DNA of 64,000 nucleotides, taken from Phyllobacterium sp. T1293 (GTDB taxonomy: Bacteria > Pseudomonadota > Alphaproteobacteria > Rhizobiales > Rhizobiaceae). A program made the translations under genes and the position numbers. Below, one piece after another: positions 45,271 through 53,944 of the stretch (position 1 is its first letter; every line of letters starts with the position of its first letter). The notes beneath the pieces were generated by a model that did no database searches, had not been told where the DNA came from, and worked only from the letters and a program-made list of their open reading frames with translations. The stretch spans positions 2,485,001 to 2,549,000 of the forward strand of contig NZ_CP088273.1 of assembly GCF_020731415.2 (NCBI RefSeq), given 5' to 3'.

Positions 45271-45311
45271 TTGGTTGTGCCCTGATTCACGTCAACTCGA
45301 AGGAGACAGAC

Positions 45312-45803
45312 ATGGATCAGTTCCAGAATAACAATACCCCACATCCCGCACCACGCATCGCCTTTATCCAGGCCCGATGGCATTCGGAAATCGTCGATCA
45401 ATGCCGCGTCGGCTTTGAAGGCGAACTCAAAAGTCAGGGCGTGATCCCCGGACGATTCGACGTCTATGACGTGCCGGGATCATTCGATATTCCGCTGCTG
45501 GCCAAGAAACTGGCAGAAACCGGGCATTACGATGCAATCGTCGCAACGGGTCTGGTTGTTGATGGCGGTATCTATCGGCATGATTTCGTCGCCGGAACAG
45601 TGGTGAATGCACTTCTTACCGCCCAAATGGAAACGGGTGTTCCGATGCTGTCAGCCGTGCTGACTCCACATCATTTTCAGGAGCACACACAGCATATCGA
45701 GTTCTTCACCAAGCATTTCCTCACCAAAGGTCAGGAAGCCGCGCGTGCGTGTCTGCAGATTATCGGAACGTTCAGGCGCGTGGCTGAATTGACGGCTGCT
45801 TGA
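45312..45803 (+). CDS. ribH: 6,7-dimethyl-8-ribityllumazine synthase, type II
   Basis: A 163-residue enzyme that catalyses the penultimate step of riboflavin synthesis. The ATG at 45312 follows AAGGAG with ideal spacing; longer frames run through the riboswitch and are rejected. Typical segments are RIAFIQARWHSEIVDQC, DVYDVPGSFDIPLLAKKL and ATGLVVDGGIYRHDFVAGTVV. The sequence style matches RibH2 of Brucella and Mesorhizobium, which forms decamers. It stands alone, outside the ribD/ribE/nusB cluster, under its own FMN riboswitch. Confidence 0.95.
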   Translation: MDQFQNNNTPHPAPRIAFIQARWHSEIVDQCRVGFEGELKSQGVIPGRFDVYDVPGSFDIPLLAKKLAETGHYDAIVATGLVVDGGIYRHDFVAGTVVNALLTAQMETGVPMLSAVLTPHHFQEHTQHIEFFTKHFLTKGQEAARACLQIIGTFRRVAELTAA

Positions 45804-45814
45804 GGCACCATCTT

Positions 45815-45946
45815 ACCCTCCCCCAACGTGGGGAGGGTCGATGCGTAGCAGCGGGGTGGGGGGACCGTTCGGAACCAGATTGATGTTTGGCGCTGCGCAG
45901 CCCACCCCGGACCTGCGGTCCGACCCTCCCCACGGTGGGGGAGGGT
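45815..45946. repeat. Palindromic intergenic repeat, copy B (opposite orientation to copy A)
   Basis: A 132-bp element starting ACCCTCCCCCAACGTGGGGA and ending with the inverted match. The internal arms are swapped relative to 5332-5468: tagcagcggggtgggg is now on the left and ccccggacctgcggtccgac on the right. It lies 11 bases after ribH and 66 bases before the convergent NlpC/P60 gene. Confidence 0.8.
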
Positions 45947-46012
45947 TGTCGCCTAGCACACCGTATCTGGGAGCCCACGAGGAAAGAGATATCGGAGCAA
46001 TCCGCCGGAAAA

Positions 46013-46870
46013 CTACAACCGCCGCACCGCTGTCGGTTTGCCATAAAGATAGGCAATACGCTCAATGGCATCGTGCAGCGGTTCAAGCGTTACGCTCATG
46101 GTATGGCCGCTTGCGTGAAGCAGCATGGAATGGCTGGCCATCATGGCGGCATGGCCTTTCCAGAAAACAAAATCCCCGCGTTTCAGATTTTTGTAATGTT
46201 CGTCAGGTTCCACCAGTTCGCCGATGGAAGCCGCCTGCATGTCGGAATCGCGCAATGCGGACTGTCCGGTCATCAGCAGCGACAGTTGCAGAAGGCCAGA
46301 GCAATCGATGCCAAAGCCTGATACGCCGCCCCAGAGATAGGGGGTGTGAATCAAGGTTTCGGCCACAGCAACATGATCATCAGTGACTTCATCAATGGAC
46401 ACGAGATGCTTGGCAATAATCGCCTCACCACTTGGCAAAAGACCATAAAGCGTGCCCCGGCGCTCCTCGCCGCCCTTTATCGTGACCAGCGATCCCATGG
46501 ACAAGGCATTGGTCGGCGGGAACTTCAGGTCCGAACCCGGATAGACAAAGGTGCGTGGTGCGATAACGATATGGGTTGGCTCGTCATAACGTTGATCAAG
46601 CGTGGTATCGACGACATAGCCGACATAGCCATCGCGTTCGTTCTGGACCCAGCACCAGCCATTGCTGTCTTCAAACACCAGGACATCATCGCCGAATAGA
46701 AATTGCGTGGTCACACCGGCATCGCCGCGCGCTTCGCCCCGCACATCAACCACCGGATCGGAAATGCGCATGGGCTTGCCTTCAACAAAGCGATCCGCCT
46801 CTACCTGCCCGCGCAGACTTTCATCCGCCAGATCGGGGCGGAATGCATTCAACCGTTTATCCAATGTCAC
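46013..46870 (-). CDS. NlpC/P60 family peptidase with SH3-like domains
   Basis: A 285-residue cysteine peptidase of the C40 family, likely a gamma-D-glutamyl-diamino acid endopeptidase acting on cell-wall peptides. The N-terminal and middle regions (about 35-95 and 100-160) are bacterial SH3-like, and the catalytic domain holds Cys190 (GIDCSGLLQ) and a His in WKGHAAMM (about 245). There is no signal peptide, so it probably degrades imported muropeptides in the cytosol. The start is the GTG at 46870, overlapping the stop of the upstream MarR-like gene (GTGA), so translation is coupled. Confidence 0.88.
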   Translation of the reverse strand: MTLDKRLNAFRPDLADESLRGQVEADRFVEGKPMRISDPVVDVRGEARGDAGVTTQFLFGDDVLVFEDSNGWCWVQNERDGYVGYVVDTTLDQRYDEPTHIVIAPRTFVYPGSDLKFPPTNALSMGSLVTIKGGEERRGTLYGLLPSGEAIIAKHLVSIDEVTDDHVAVAETLIHTPYLWGGVSGFGIDCSGLLQLSLLMTGQSALRDSDMQAASIGELVEPDEHYKNLKRGDFVFWKGHAAMMASHSMLLHASGHTMSVTLEPLHDAIERIAYLYGKPTAVRRL

Positions 46871-47217
46871 AGGGGTAATCCTTTTGCTTTGGCAATCACA
46901 AGGTCGCCGAGCTTTTCAACATAGAGCGCACCTTTTACCGTTCTCTTGACGAGAACATTGCGCTTGTCCTTTTCATCACGATGACGATCCACCAATCCAT
47001 AACCGCCCATTGTGTCAAGCGCACGGGTGATCACCGGTTTGGTCACATCAAGCTTTGCAGCCATACCACGGATCGTATGCGGCGGCGGCTCCAGATAGAC
47101 AGTCAGCAGCACGGCCAATTGCCGCATTGTCAGGTCATGCGCATCATCCCGCACTTCGGAGATGGCAATTTCCTTCCACAATGTCAGGGCCTGAAACGGC
47201 TTGAGTTCAATCTGCAT
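46867..47217 (-). CDS. MarR-like winged-helix transcriptional regulator
   Basis: A 116-residue protein. The core is a winged helix (LTMRQLAVLLTVYLEPPPHTIRGMAAKLDVTKPVITRALDTMGGYGLVDRHRDEKDKRNVLVKRT), with DKR in the wing as in MarR proteins. Short flanking helices are present. It overlaps the NlpC/P60 gene by four bases and lies 120 bases from the divergent P-loop phosphotransferase gene, so it may control either. The effector is unknown. Confidence 0.82.
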   Translation of the reverse strand: MQIELKPFQALTLWKEIAISEVRDDAHDLTMRQLAVLLTVYLEPPPHTIRGMAAKLDVTKPVITRALDTMGGYGLVDRHRDEKDKRNVLVKRTVKGALYVEKLGDLVIAKAKGLPL

Positions 47218-47337
47218 AAGAGGCTTCCGAGATCATTTCGGTTCCGTATCATTTTATTCTCTGCCACGGTAAGTGCAAGCGGTTCATTTTGTTCGGCAAG
47301 TCGGGTTAAATTGAACCTGCATAGAGCGAGGTGTTCG

Positions 47338-47967
47338 ATGGAATATGGGCAAATCATTATCCTGAACGGAGCGCCACGCTCCGGAAAATCCAGCATTGCG
47401 GCGGTCATTCAGGAAACATTCAGCGGTGTCTGGATGAATCTGGGCGTTGACCAGACGATGCGGATCACACCGCCGCGCTATCAACCGGGTATCGGATTGC
47501 GCCCTGGCGGCGAACGGCCAGATATCGAACCGCTCCTTCCCGTCTTCTATGCGGCCCTTTATGAATCCATTGCCGCGCATAGTCGGCTCGGACTGAACGT
47601 CGTGGCCGATATCGGACATCACGACAGCTACACAAAGCCGCTTCATATCCTCGTCGATTGCGCGCGGCGTTTGAGTGGCCTGCCGGTGCTGTTTGTCGGC
47701 GTTCGCTGCTCTCTCGAGGTCATCATGCAGCGCCGCAATGCCGGTCAGCCGGGGCGTGATGGTCGATATGAGACGGGAACGGTTGATGCACCAGTCCCGG
47801 CAGCCGTGCTCCGCTGGCAGGAGGCTGTTCATCATCCCGGTATTTATGATCTGGAAGTCGATACATCAGCACAAAGCCCTGAGGATTGTGCTGCTGAGAT
47901 CGCCCAAAGACTAAATCATGGTCCGGTGCATCCGACAGCGTTTGAAGAACTCGCTGCCGGACACTGA
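47338..47967 (+). CDS. Chloramphenicol phosphotransferase-like P-loop kinase
   Basis: A 209-residue P-loop protein. Walker A is GAPRSGKSS (residues 11-19). The segments GVWMNLGVDQTM and VVADIGHHDSY are like those of the CPT family (PF07931), which includes streptomycete chloramphenicol 3-O-phosphotransferase; the catalytic-type Asp in the latter segment is present. The start is the ATG at 47338 with GAGG upstream; the frame is open further upstream but lacks a site and overlaps the marR-like gene. It lies on the opposite strand between the MarR-like and aminopeptidase genes. The actual substrate is unknown, and resistance to chloramphenicol should not be assumed. Confidence 0.72.
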   Translation: MEYGQIIILNGAPRSGKSSIAAVIQETFSGVWMNLGVDQTMRITPPRYQPGIGLRPGGERPDIEPLLPVFYAALYESIAAHSRLGLNVVADIGHHDSYTKPLHILVDCARRLSGLPVLFVGVRCSLEVIMQRRNAGQPGRDGRYETGTVDAPVPAAVLRWQEAVHHPGIYDLEVDTSAQSPEDCAAEIAQRLNHGPVHPTAFEELAAGH

Positions 47968-47978
47968 TCCAAGAACCG

Positions 47979-49352
47979 TTATTTGCTGGCCGGGAAACGG
48001 GCCTTCAACAGATGATAAAGGGCCCGGATGGCCTGCGCTTCACCACCAACAGGTGAATGCGGCTTTTCCACCGGGTTCCAGCCATAAATATCGAAATGGC
48101 CCCAGACCCTGGCCTTTTCAACAAAGCGTTTCAGGAACAGAGCCGCTGTTACCGAACCGGCAAAACCATCCGTTGTTACGTTGTTGATATCGGCAACGCG
48201 GGATGAAAGTTTTGCCTCATAGGGCTGCCACAGCGGCATGCGCCATACCGGATCGCTTACAGTTTCAGAAGCCTTGGCGACATCAGCCGCGAAAGTTTCG
48301 TCGTTCGAATAGAATGGCGGGACATCGGGACCAAGCGCAACACGCGCTGCGCCAGTCAGGGTTGCCATATCAATCAGGATTTCCGGCTCTTCCTCATCGG
48401 CCAGCGCCAGCGCATCGGCAAGGACAAGACGGCCTTCCGCATCCGTATTGCCGATTTCAACCGTGATGCCCTTGCGACTGGTCAGAATATCGCTCGGCCG
48501 GAATGCATTGGCGGAAATGGAATTTTCGACAGCTGGAATGAGAACACGCAGGCGAACAGGCAGTTTCGCATCCATGATGATGCTGGCAAGTGCCAGCACA
48601 TTGGCTGCGCCGCCCATATCCTTCTTCATCAAAAGCATGCTGCTCGCTGGTTTGATATCAAGACCACCGGTATCGAAGCAGACCCCTTTGCCAACAAGCG
48701 TTACTTTCGGTGCATCCTTCTTGCCCCAGACCAGATCGATCAGGCGCGGCTCTTCACTTCCGGCGCGGCCAACGGCATGGATCATCGGGAAATTCTTCTT
48801 GAGCAGCGCATCACCCTTGATGACATCGACAGATGCCTTGTGCTCGTCGCCCAGTTTGCGTACGGCGGCTTCCAACGCATCGGGACCCATATCATTGGTC
48901 GGTGTGTTGATGAGGTCGCGCGCGAGCGTGACCGCCCTTGCCTGCCGCTTGACGTCAGCCTTATCCGCGCCATCAGGCAAGGCAAGCGAGACTTCCGTAT
49001 CGTCCTTTTTCACATAACGAGTGAATTTATAGCCGCCGAGCAGGAAGCCGAGTGCTGCAAGATCCGGCTGGTTAACCGGACCGGCCAGATGCCAGGCACC
49101 TTTGGGCAAAGCCTGCGCGAGTTTGCCTGCGGCCAACCGGTTGTCATCCTTGCCTGTGCCAAGCAGTGCGCCCGATATTTCACCCTTTTCGCCGGGAACA
49201 ACAAGCAGCCTGCCAGCCTGGCCTTCAAACCCGTTTGCATGGGCCCAGGCGAGCGTTACCGCATCAAGTCCAAGGCCCTCCAACCCACCCTTCGGGACGA
49301 ACCAGACGGGCCTGCTGCCCGGTGACTTCTGTTTGGTGATTTCGGCAGACAT
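47979..49352 (-). CDS. Leucyl aminopeptidase family protein (M17)
   Basis: A 457-residue cytosolic metallo-aminopeptidase. The C-terminal catalytic domain (about 170-455) has the two-metal motifs VGKGVCFDTGGLDIKP, MKKDMGGAA and NTDAEGRLVLADAL, plus the conserved WGHFDIYGW near the end. The N-terminal domain is shorter and more divergent than in E. coli PepA, as in the PepB-like rhizobial branch. It removes N-terminal residues from peptides. Nearby NlpC/P60 and Yej-type genes suggest a local theme of peptide use, but it is transcribed alone. Confidence 0.92.
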   Translation of the reverse strand: MSAEITKQKSPGSRPVWFVPKGGLEGLGLDAVTLAWAHANGFEGQAGRLLVVPGEKGEISGALLGTGKDDNRLAAGKLAQALPKGAWHLAGPVNQPDLAALGFLLGGYKFTRYVKKDDTEVSLALPDGADKADVKRQARAVTLARDLINTPTNDMGPDALEAAVRKLGDEHKASVDVIKGDALLKKNFPMIHAVGRAGSEEPRLIDLVWGKKDAPKVTLVGKGVCFDTGGLDIKPASSMLLMKKDMGGAANVLALASIIMDAKLPVRLRVLIPAVENSISANAFRPSDILTSRKGITVEIGNTDAEGRLVLADALALADEEEPEILIDMATLTGAARVALGPDVPPFYSNDETFAADVAKASETVSDPVWRMPLWQPYEAKLSSRVADINNVTTDGFAGSVTAALFLKRFVEKARVWGHFDIYGWNPVEKPHSPVGGEAQAIRALYHLLKARFPASK

Positions 49353-49499
49353 GATTGATTACTCCTGAGGTCAATTTTATGCATTTACGCCTGCAAACAT
49401 GGCGTCATTAACGATCCGTTAGGGTTAACAGAATATTTCTTTCGCATGGGATTGGTTAACGCACCAATGAACGTGCGGTGGGATCTGACGGGGCAAATT

Positions 49500-50330
49500 A
49501 TGACAAGCGCAGGGATTATTCAACGCAATCGCCGTCTCATTTTTTCCGCCGCAATGATTGCCCTTGCCGCGGGTATTTCTGGTTGCGCTACAACCGATAA
49601 AACAACCACCGGTTCTATTTCCCCGGCTTCGACCACGGCAGCACCAGCGGGCAATTTCGACCAGATGAATGCGCAGCAGCTCGCGCAAGCATCATCCAGT
49701 CTTGGGGCGCGCTATCAAAGCAATCCCAAAGACAAAGCCACGGCGATGAATTTTTCCACCGTGCTGCGTATGACAGGTCGTAATGATCAGGCACTTGCGG
49801 TCATGCGCAGTCTGGCCATTGCCTATCCGAAAGACCGTGACGTGCTTGCTGCCTATGGCAAGGCATTAGCGAGCAGCGGCGAATTTGAAGCCGCGCTTGA
49901 TGCAATTCGCCGCGCGCAGACACCCGAATATCCCGATTGGAAACTGCTTTCCGCTGAAGGCGCTATTCTTGACCAGCTGGGCAAGACCAGCGAGGCCCGC
50001 AACATCTACAAGCAGGCAATGGACATCAATCCAAATGAGGCATCGCTGCTCTCCAATCTTGGCATGTCCTATGTCCTGTCAGGCGAGTTGAACACGGCGG
50101 AAACATATATGCGCAGGGCAGTTGGCGCTCAGGGTGCCGATAGCCGTGTCAGGCAGAATCTGGCGCTGGTTGTCGGACTTCAGGGCCGGTTCGCCGAGGC
50201 GGAAACAATCGCCAAACAGGAACTCTCGCCGCAACAGGCAGAGACCAATGTCAGGTATCTCCGCTCGATGCTTGCCCAGCAAAACTCGTGGAACATGCTG
50301 AAAGACAAGAAGAAGCCCAACAACAGTTGA
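49500..50330 (+). CDS. tadD: TPR lipoprotein of the Tad pilus locus (TadD-like)
   Basis: A 276-residue protein. From the ATG at 49500 a lipoprotein signal is seen (RRLIFSAAMIALAAGISGC, lipidated Cys near 29); ATGs at 49446 and 49467 are possible but give long leaders. After a Thr/Ser/Ala-rich linker come four to five tetratricopeptide repeats (about 70-255). TadD proteins are pilotins or assembly factors for the secretin. It faces tadC in convergent orientation, with a shared terminator between them. Confidence 0.85.
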   Translation: MTSAGIIQRNRRLIFSAAMIALAAGISGCATTDKTTTGSISPASTTAAPAGNFDQMNAQQLAQASSSLGARYQSNPKDKATAMNFSTVLRMTGRNDQALAVMRSLAIAYPKDRDVLAAYGKALASSGEFEAALDAIRRAQTPEYPDWKLLSAEGAILDQLGKTSEARNIYKQAMDINPNEASLLSNLGMSYVLSGELNTAETYMRRAVGAQGADSRVRQNLALVVGLQGRFAEAETIAKQELSPQQAETNVRYLRSMLAQQNSWNMLKDKKKPNNS

Positions 50331-50345
50331 CCCTGCAAGAGCATG

Positions 50346-50380
50346 GAAACAGCCGCATGATGAGAAGCGGCTTGTTTATT
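50346..50380. terminator. Bidirectional terminator between tadD and tadC
   Basis: AGCCGC (50351-50356) pairs with GCGGCT (50367-50372), flanked by AAACA on the left and TGTTTATTT on the right, so each strand ends in a T-rich run. It lies between the two convergent genes and overlaps the tadC stop. Confidence 0.7.
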
Positions 50381-51401
50381 TGAGCGCGCCGAAAATGCCG
50401 CCTTGCGCCGAAACCTGAATGATCGCGGGTCCAAGAATGACCGCGAAAAGCACAGGCAGAAGAAACACAATCATCGGAACGGTCAATTTGGGCGGCAAGG
50501 CTGCCGCCTTCTTCTCGGCAGCATTCAGCCGGGCTTCGCGGCTTTCATCGGACAAGGTTCGAAGCGCGCCGCCTATGGATGTACCGTAACGTTCGGATTG
50601 TGTCAGAGCCTGTACGACTGATTTGACCGACTCCAGCCCAGTGCGCGTTGCAAGATTTTCATAGGCCAGCCTCCGCTCGGGCAGAAAGGAAAGTTCTGCG
50701 TTCGTCAGGACAAACTCTTCGGCCAGCGCCGTTGACTGAACGCCGATCTCCTCCGATACCTTCTTGAAAGCAGCCTCGATCGACATTCCGGATTCAACGC
50801 AGATCAGCATGAGATCAAGGGAATCCGGCCATGCCATCTGGATTGAATGTTTTCGTTTGCTGCCCGCATTGCTGACATAAAGATTGGGCGCGTAAAAACC
50901 GACATAGCCTCCAACGAGACATACGAGTACGCGCACCATTGTCGGCTGTCCCCAAAGACCATTCAGGCCGAATATCCAGAAGGCTGTCAGGGTGAATGTC
51001 AGAAATGGCAGACCGAAACGGGCCGCCAGGAACACATTCAGTGCATTCTGCCCCCGAAAGCCGGCCGTGCGCAGCGATGCCAGTGTCTTTTCATCGGCAA
51101 GCGCCCGTTGCAGATCAAGCTTTTCGACAAATTGCCGGACGCCCTGCCGCTGGGCCATGCGCAGGCTACCCTGCGAAGTGGACTTATGGCGACTTATGCT
51201 TTCAGCGGCAAGACGCGTGCGATCTTTCGCACGCAATTGATCCCGCTCCAAAGCCACCGATTTCATCCGCGTTTTCAAACCCGATGTGCGAAGTTTCGGC
51301 AGGAAAATCGTCATAACCGTTGCAAAGGCTGAAACAGCCACGAGCACAGCCCGAACGGTGTCCGGATTGTCATGCACGGCTTTGAGAAGGGAAGAAAACA
51401 C
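50376..51401 (-). CDS. tadC: Tad pilus inner-membrane platform protein TadC
   Basis: A 341-residue GspF-family membrane protein. The frame is open upstream, but it would overlap tadB. The GTG at 51401 (MFSSLLKAVHDN) has GGAG eight bases upstream and starts 15 bases after the tadB stop. One N-terminal span lies near 18-36, then two spans around 120-165, the F domain (MAWPDSLDLMLICVESGMSIEAAFKKVSEEIG) and a C-terminal span (about 305-330). With TadB it forms the platform moved by the CpaF ATPase. Confidence 0.9.
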   Translation of the reverse strand: MFSSLLKAVHDNPDTVRAVLVAVSAFATVMTIFLPKLRTSGLKTRMKSVALERDQLRAKDRTRLAAESISRHKSTSQGSLRMAQRQGVRQFVEKLDLQRALADEKTLASLRTAGFRGQNALNVFLAARFGLPFLTFTLTAFWIFGLNGLWGQPTMVRVLVCLVGGYVGFYAPNLYVSNAGSKRKHSIQMAWPDSLDLMLICVESGMSIEAAFKKVSEEIGVQSTALAEEFVLTNAELSFLPERRLAYENLATRTGLESVKSVVQALTQSERYGTSIGGALRTLSDESREARLNAAEKKAAALPPKLTVPMIVFLLPVLFAVILGPAIIQVSAQGGIFGALK

Positions 51402-51415
51402 CGCGCCTGCTCCGT

Positions 51416-52435
51416 CTAGAATTTGAAGTTGATCATTTTGCGCATCACAAGAATGCCGATGGACATCCAAACAGCTGCGCACATCATGATGAGATTGCCT
51501 TTATCGGTCGTGAACAGCAGCGAAATGTAACCGGGACTTGTTATGTAAACGAGCCCGGCAACAACGAAGGGCAATGCTCCGATAATATAGGCGGATGCCT
51601 TGGCTTCCATGGACAGAGCCTGCACTTTCGCCTTCATTTTTTTGCGGTCCCGCAATACGCGCGAAAGATTGCCAAGTGCCTCGGACAGATTGCCGCCTGC
51701 CTGCGATTGAATCTGGATAACAATGCCAAAGAAGCTTGCTTCGGGACAGGGCATGAATTCCGACATGCGCATTGCCGCTTCCGGAATGCTCACGCCGACC
51801 TGCTGCATATCAACAATCCGCCGGAACTCCGTGCGAACTGGTTCCCGCGCTTCCTGTGCTATCAGGCGAATTCCATCATTGAGTGGCAGGCCCGACCGTA
51901 TGGCACGCACGATGACGTCAATGGAGTTTGGAAATTCATGCAGGAAGGCGGCAACGCGCCGCCGCCGCATATAATAAACAAAGGCGCGCGGCAGACCCAA
52001 AGCGCCAATCAGGAAGAAACCGGGCGCCAGATAAAGCGGCGCACCGAAGAATATGCGCAGAAAGACCAGAACAATCCCGACAATGCCCGAATAAACATAG
52101 AAGCGCCTGACTGTGACTTTCAGGCCCGCCTGTTGCAACAGCATTTTGAGCGGAGGGGATTTGATGTTCTTGTCGCGCAGCTTTTGCCGCTGGTCGATAT
52201 CGTTCAGCGTGTCCTGCACCGATTTGCGGCGCTTTACGGCCTCGGCCTGTTTATCGCGGGCACCCGATTTACTCAGACTGTCGGTTGCTGCCAGCTTGAC
52301 CGACTTTAAGCGATCATCAGACTTTTTCTGCTGTTCGATTTGGTCGAAGACGCAGAAATAGGCCAAAGAGGCGAGCGAGAATGTTGTCAGCACGACAAAT
52401 GCGAGTTGCTCGAAATCAAGACCGAACATCGCCAT
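51416..52435 (-). CDS. tadB: Tad pilus inner-membrane platform protein TadB
   Basis: A 339-residue GspF-family protein. It has an N-terminal span (about 9-29), a cytosolic charged region (40-95), two spans (about 110-150), the F domain (FPNSIDVIVRAIRSGLPLNDGIRLIAQEA) and two C-terminal spans. It starts 21 bases downstream of cpaF and ends 14 bases before tadC. ATGs at codons 1 and 3 are both usable. Confidence 0.92.
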   Translation of the reverse strand: MAMFGLDFEQLAFVVLTTFSLASLAYFCVFDQIEQQKKSDDRLKSVKLAATDSLSKSGARDKQAEAVKRRKSVQDTLNDIDQRQKLRDKNIKSPPLKMLLQQAGLKVTVRRFYVYSGIVGIVLVFLRIFFGAPLYLAPGFFLIGALGLPRAFVYYMRRRRVAAFLHEFPNSIDVIVRAIRSGLPLNDGIRLIAQEAREPVRTEFRRIVDMQQVGVSIPEAAMRMSEFMPCPEASFFGIVIQIQSQAGGNLSEALGNLSRVLRDRKKMKAKVQALSMEAKASAYIIGALPFVVAGLVYITSPGYISLLFTTDKGNLIMMCAAVWMSIGILVMRKMINFKF

Positions 52436-52456
52436 GCTCCCGCCGTGCTAACGATC

Positions 52457-53926
52457 TCATGACTGAACTTCCATCGCGTCGATGGCCTGCGCCAGCCTAT
52501 GCTCTTCATTGTAGTATCGTGCGCGATCCCAGAATTTCGGACGGCTCAATCCTGTCGAGACATGCTTTCCAACAAGGCGGCCATTGGCGTCTTCGCCTTC
52601 GATATCGTAGACCATGAGGTCCTGCGTGATGATCACATCGCCTTCCATGCCAACGACCTCGGTCACATGGGTGATACGCCGGGAGCCATCGCGCAGACGC
52701 GCAGCCTGAATGATAATATCAACAGAACCAACAATGATCTCACGCACGGTCCTTTGCGGCAGCGCGAAACCACCCATGGCAATCATCGATTCCATACGGC
52801 TCAAACATTCGCGTGGGCTGTTGGCGTGAATGGTACCCATCGACCCGTCGTGGCCGGTGTTCATGGCGGATAGAAGATCGAAAACCTCGGGTCCGCGCAC
52901 CTCACCGACGATAATGCGCTCCGGGCGCATACGCAGACAGTTCTTCACCAGATCACGCATGGTGATCTCGCCCTCACCCTCCAGATTGGCCGGGCGGGTT
53001 TCCAGACGGACCACATGCGGCTGCTGCAACTGAAGTTCAGCGGAATCCTCGCAGGTGATGATACGTTCATCCCGGTCGATATAATTCGTCAGGCAGTTCA
53101 GAAGCGTTGTCTTGCCTGAACCCGTACCACCGGAGATAACAATATTGCAGCGAACACGTCCGATGATCTGCAGCAATTCAGCACCGGGAGGCGAGATGGC
53201 GCCAAGGCGAACCAGTTGATCAAGGGTCAGCTTGTCCTTCTTGAATTTGCGGATGGTGAGAACAGGTCCGTCAAGCGCAAGAGGCGGGGCAATGACATTG
53301 ACACGCGAGCCATCAGGAAGACGCGCATCGCATATGGGGCTCGATTCATCAACACGGCGGCCAACCTGGCTGACAATACGCTGGCAGATGTTCAGAAGCT
53401 GCTGATTGTCGCGAAACCGGACACCGGACTCCTGTACCTTTCCGAGGACTTCAATATAGGTCTTGCGCGCGCCGTTGACCATGATATCGGCAATGTCATC
53501 GCGCGCCAGCAAAGGCTCCAGCGGACCATAGCCGAGAACATCGTTGCAGATATCATCGAGCAGTTCTTCCTGCTCGGCAATCGACATGGCAAAGTTCTTG
53601 ATCGCGATGATGTCGTTGACGATGTCGCGGATTTCTTCGCGCGCAACGTCTGGATCAAGTTTCGACAATTGTGAAAGATCGATCGTGTCGATCAATGCCG
53701 TGAACACCTGCGATTTGGTGTCGTAATAGCTTTCATTCTTTTCGCGTTGCGGTGCGGCTGGTTTTGGCGGCTGTTCGACAACGGCAAGACGCTTTATTTC
53801 GGCAACATCACGCGGAGAACGCGCAGCGTCCGGTGCAGCGTGCATCGGCAACGCCGTCTCAAGCGCAACGGCCCGAAACTCCTGAATCGGCCGGCCTTCT
53901 CCCGTATTTCCGCGTTTGCCGAACAT
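52457..53926 (-). CDS. cpaF: Tad pilus ATPase CpaF/TadA
   Basis: A 489-residue secretion ATPase of the GspE/VirB11 superfamily that drives Flp pilus extension and perhaps retraction. A variable N-terminal region (1-75) is followed by an N-domain (about 78-240) and the RecA-like core: Walker [10 protein letters not shown] (266-274), Asp box DSAEL, Walker B-like [15 protein letters not shown], and a His box around [13 protein letters not shown]. It sits between cpaE and tadB with gaps of about 20 bases in a single operon. Confidence 0.96.
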   Translation of the reverse strand: MFGKRGNTGEGRPIQEFRAVALETALPMHAAPDAARSPRDVAEIKRLAVVEQPPKPAAPQREKNESYYDTKSQVFTALIDTIDLSQLSKLDPDVAREEIRDIVNDIIAIKNFAMSIAEQEELLDDICNDVLGYGPLEPLLARDDIADIMVNGARKTYIEVLGKVQESGVRFRDNQQLLNICQRIVSQVGRRVDESSPICDARLPDGSRVNVIAPPLALDGPVLTIRKFKKDKLTLDQLVRLGAISPPGAELLQIIGRVRCNIVISGGTGSGKTTLLNCLTNYIDRDERIITCEDSAELQLQQPHVVRLETRPANLEGEGEITMRDLVKNCLRMRPERIIVGEVRGPEVFDLLSAMNTGHDGSMGTIHANSPRECLSRMESMIAMGGFALPQRTVREIIVGSVDIIIQAARLRDGSRRITHVTEVVGMEGDVIITQDLMVYDIEGEDANGRLVGKHVSTGLSRPKFWDRARYYNEEHRLAQAIDAMEVQS

Positions 53927-53944
53927 GGGTTTATTCCTTCAATG

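Noticed and set aside
45135..45311. Upstream extension of ribH
   Set aside because: It would be translated from the FMN riboswitch; the ATG at 45312 has an ideal ribosome site.
46981..47337. Upstream extension of the P-loop kinase gene
   Set aside because: It would overlap the MarR-like gene and lacks a start signal; ATG at 47338 with GAGG and the immediate Walker A motif is natural.
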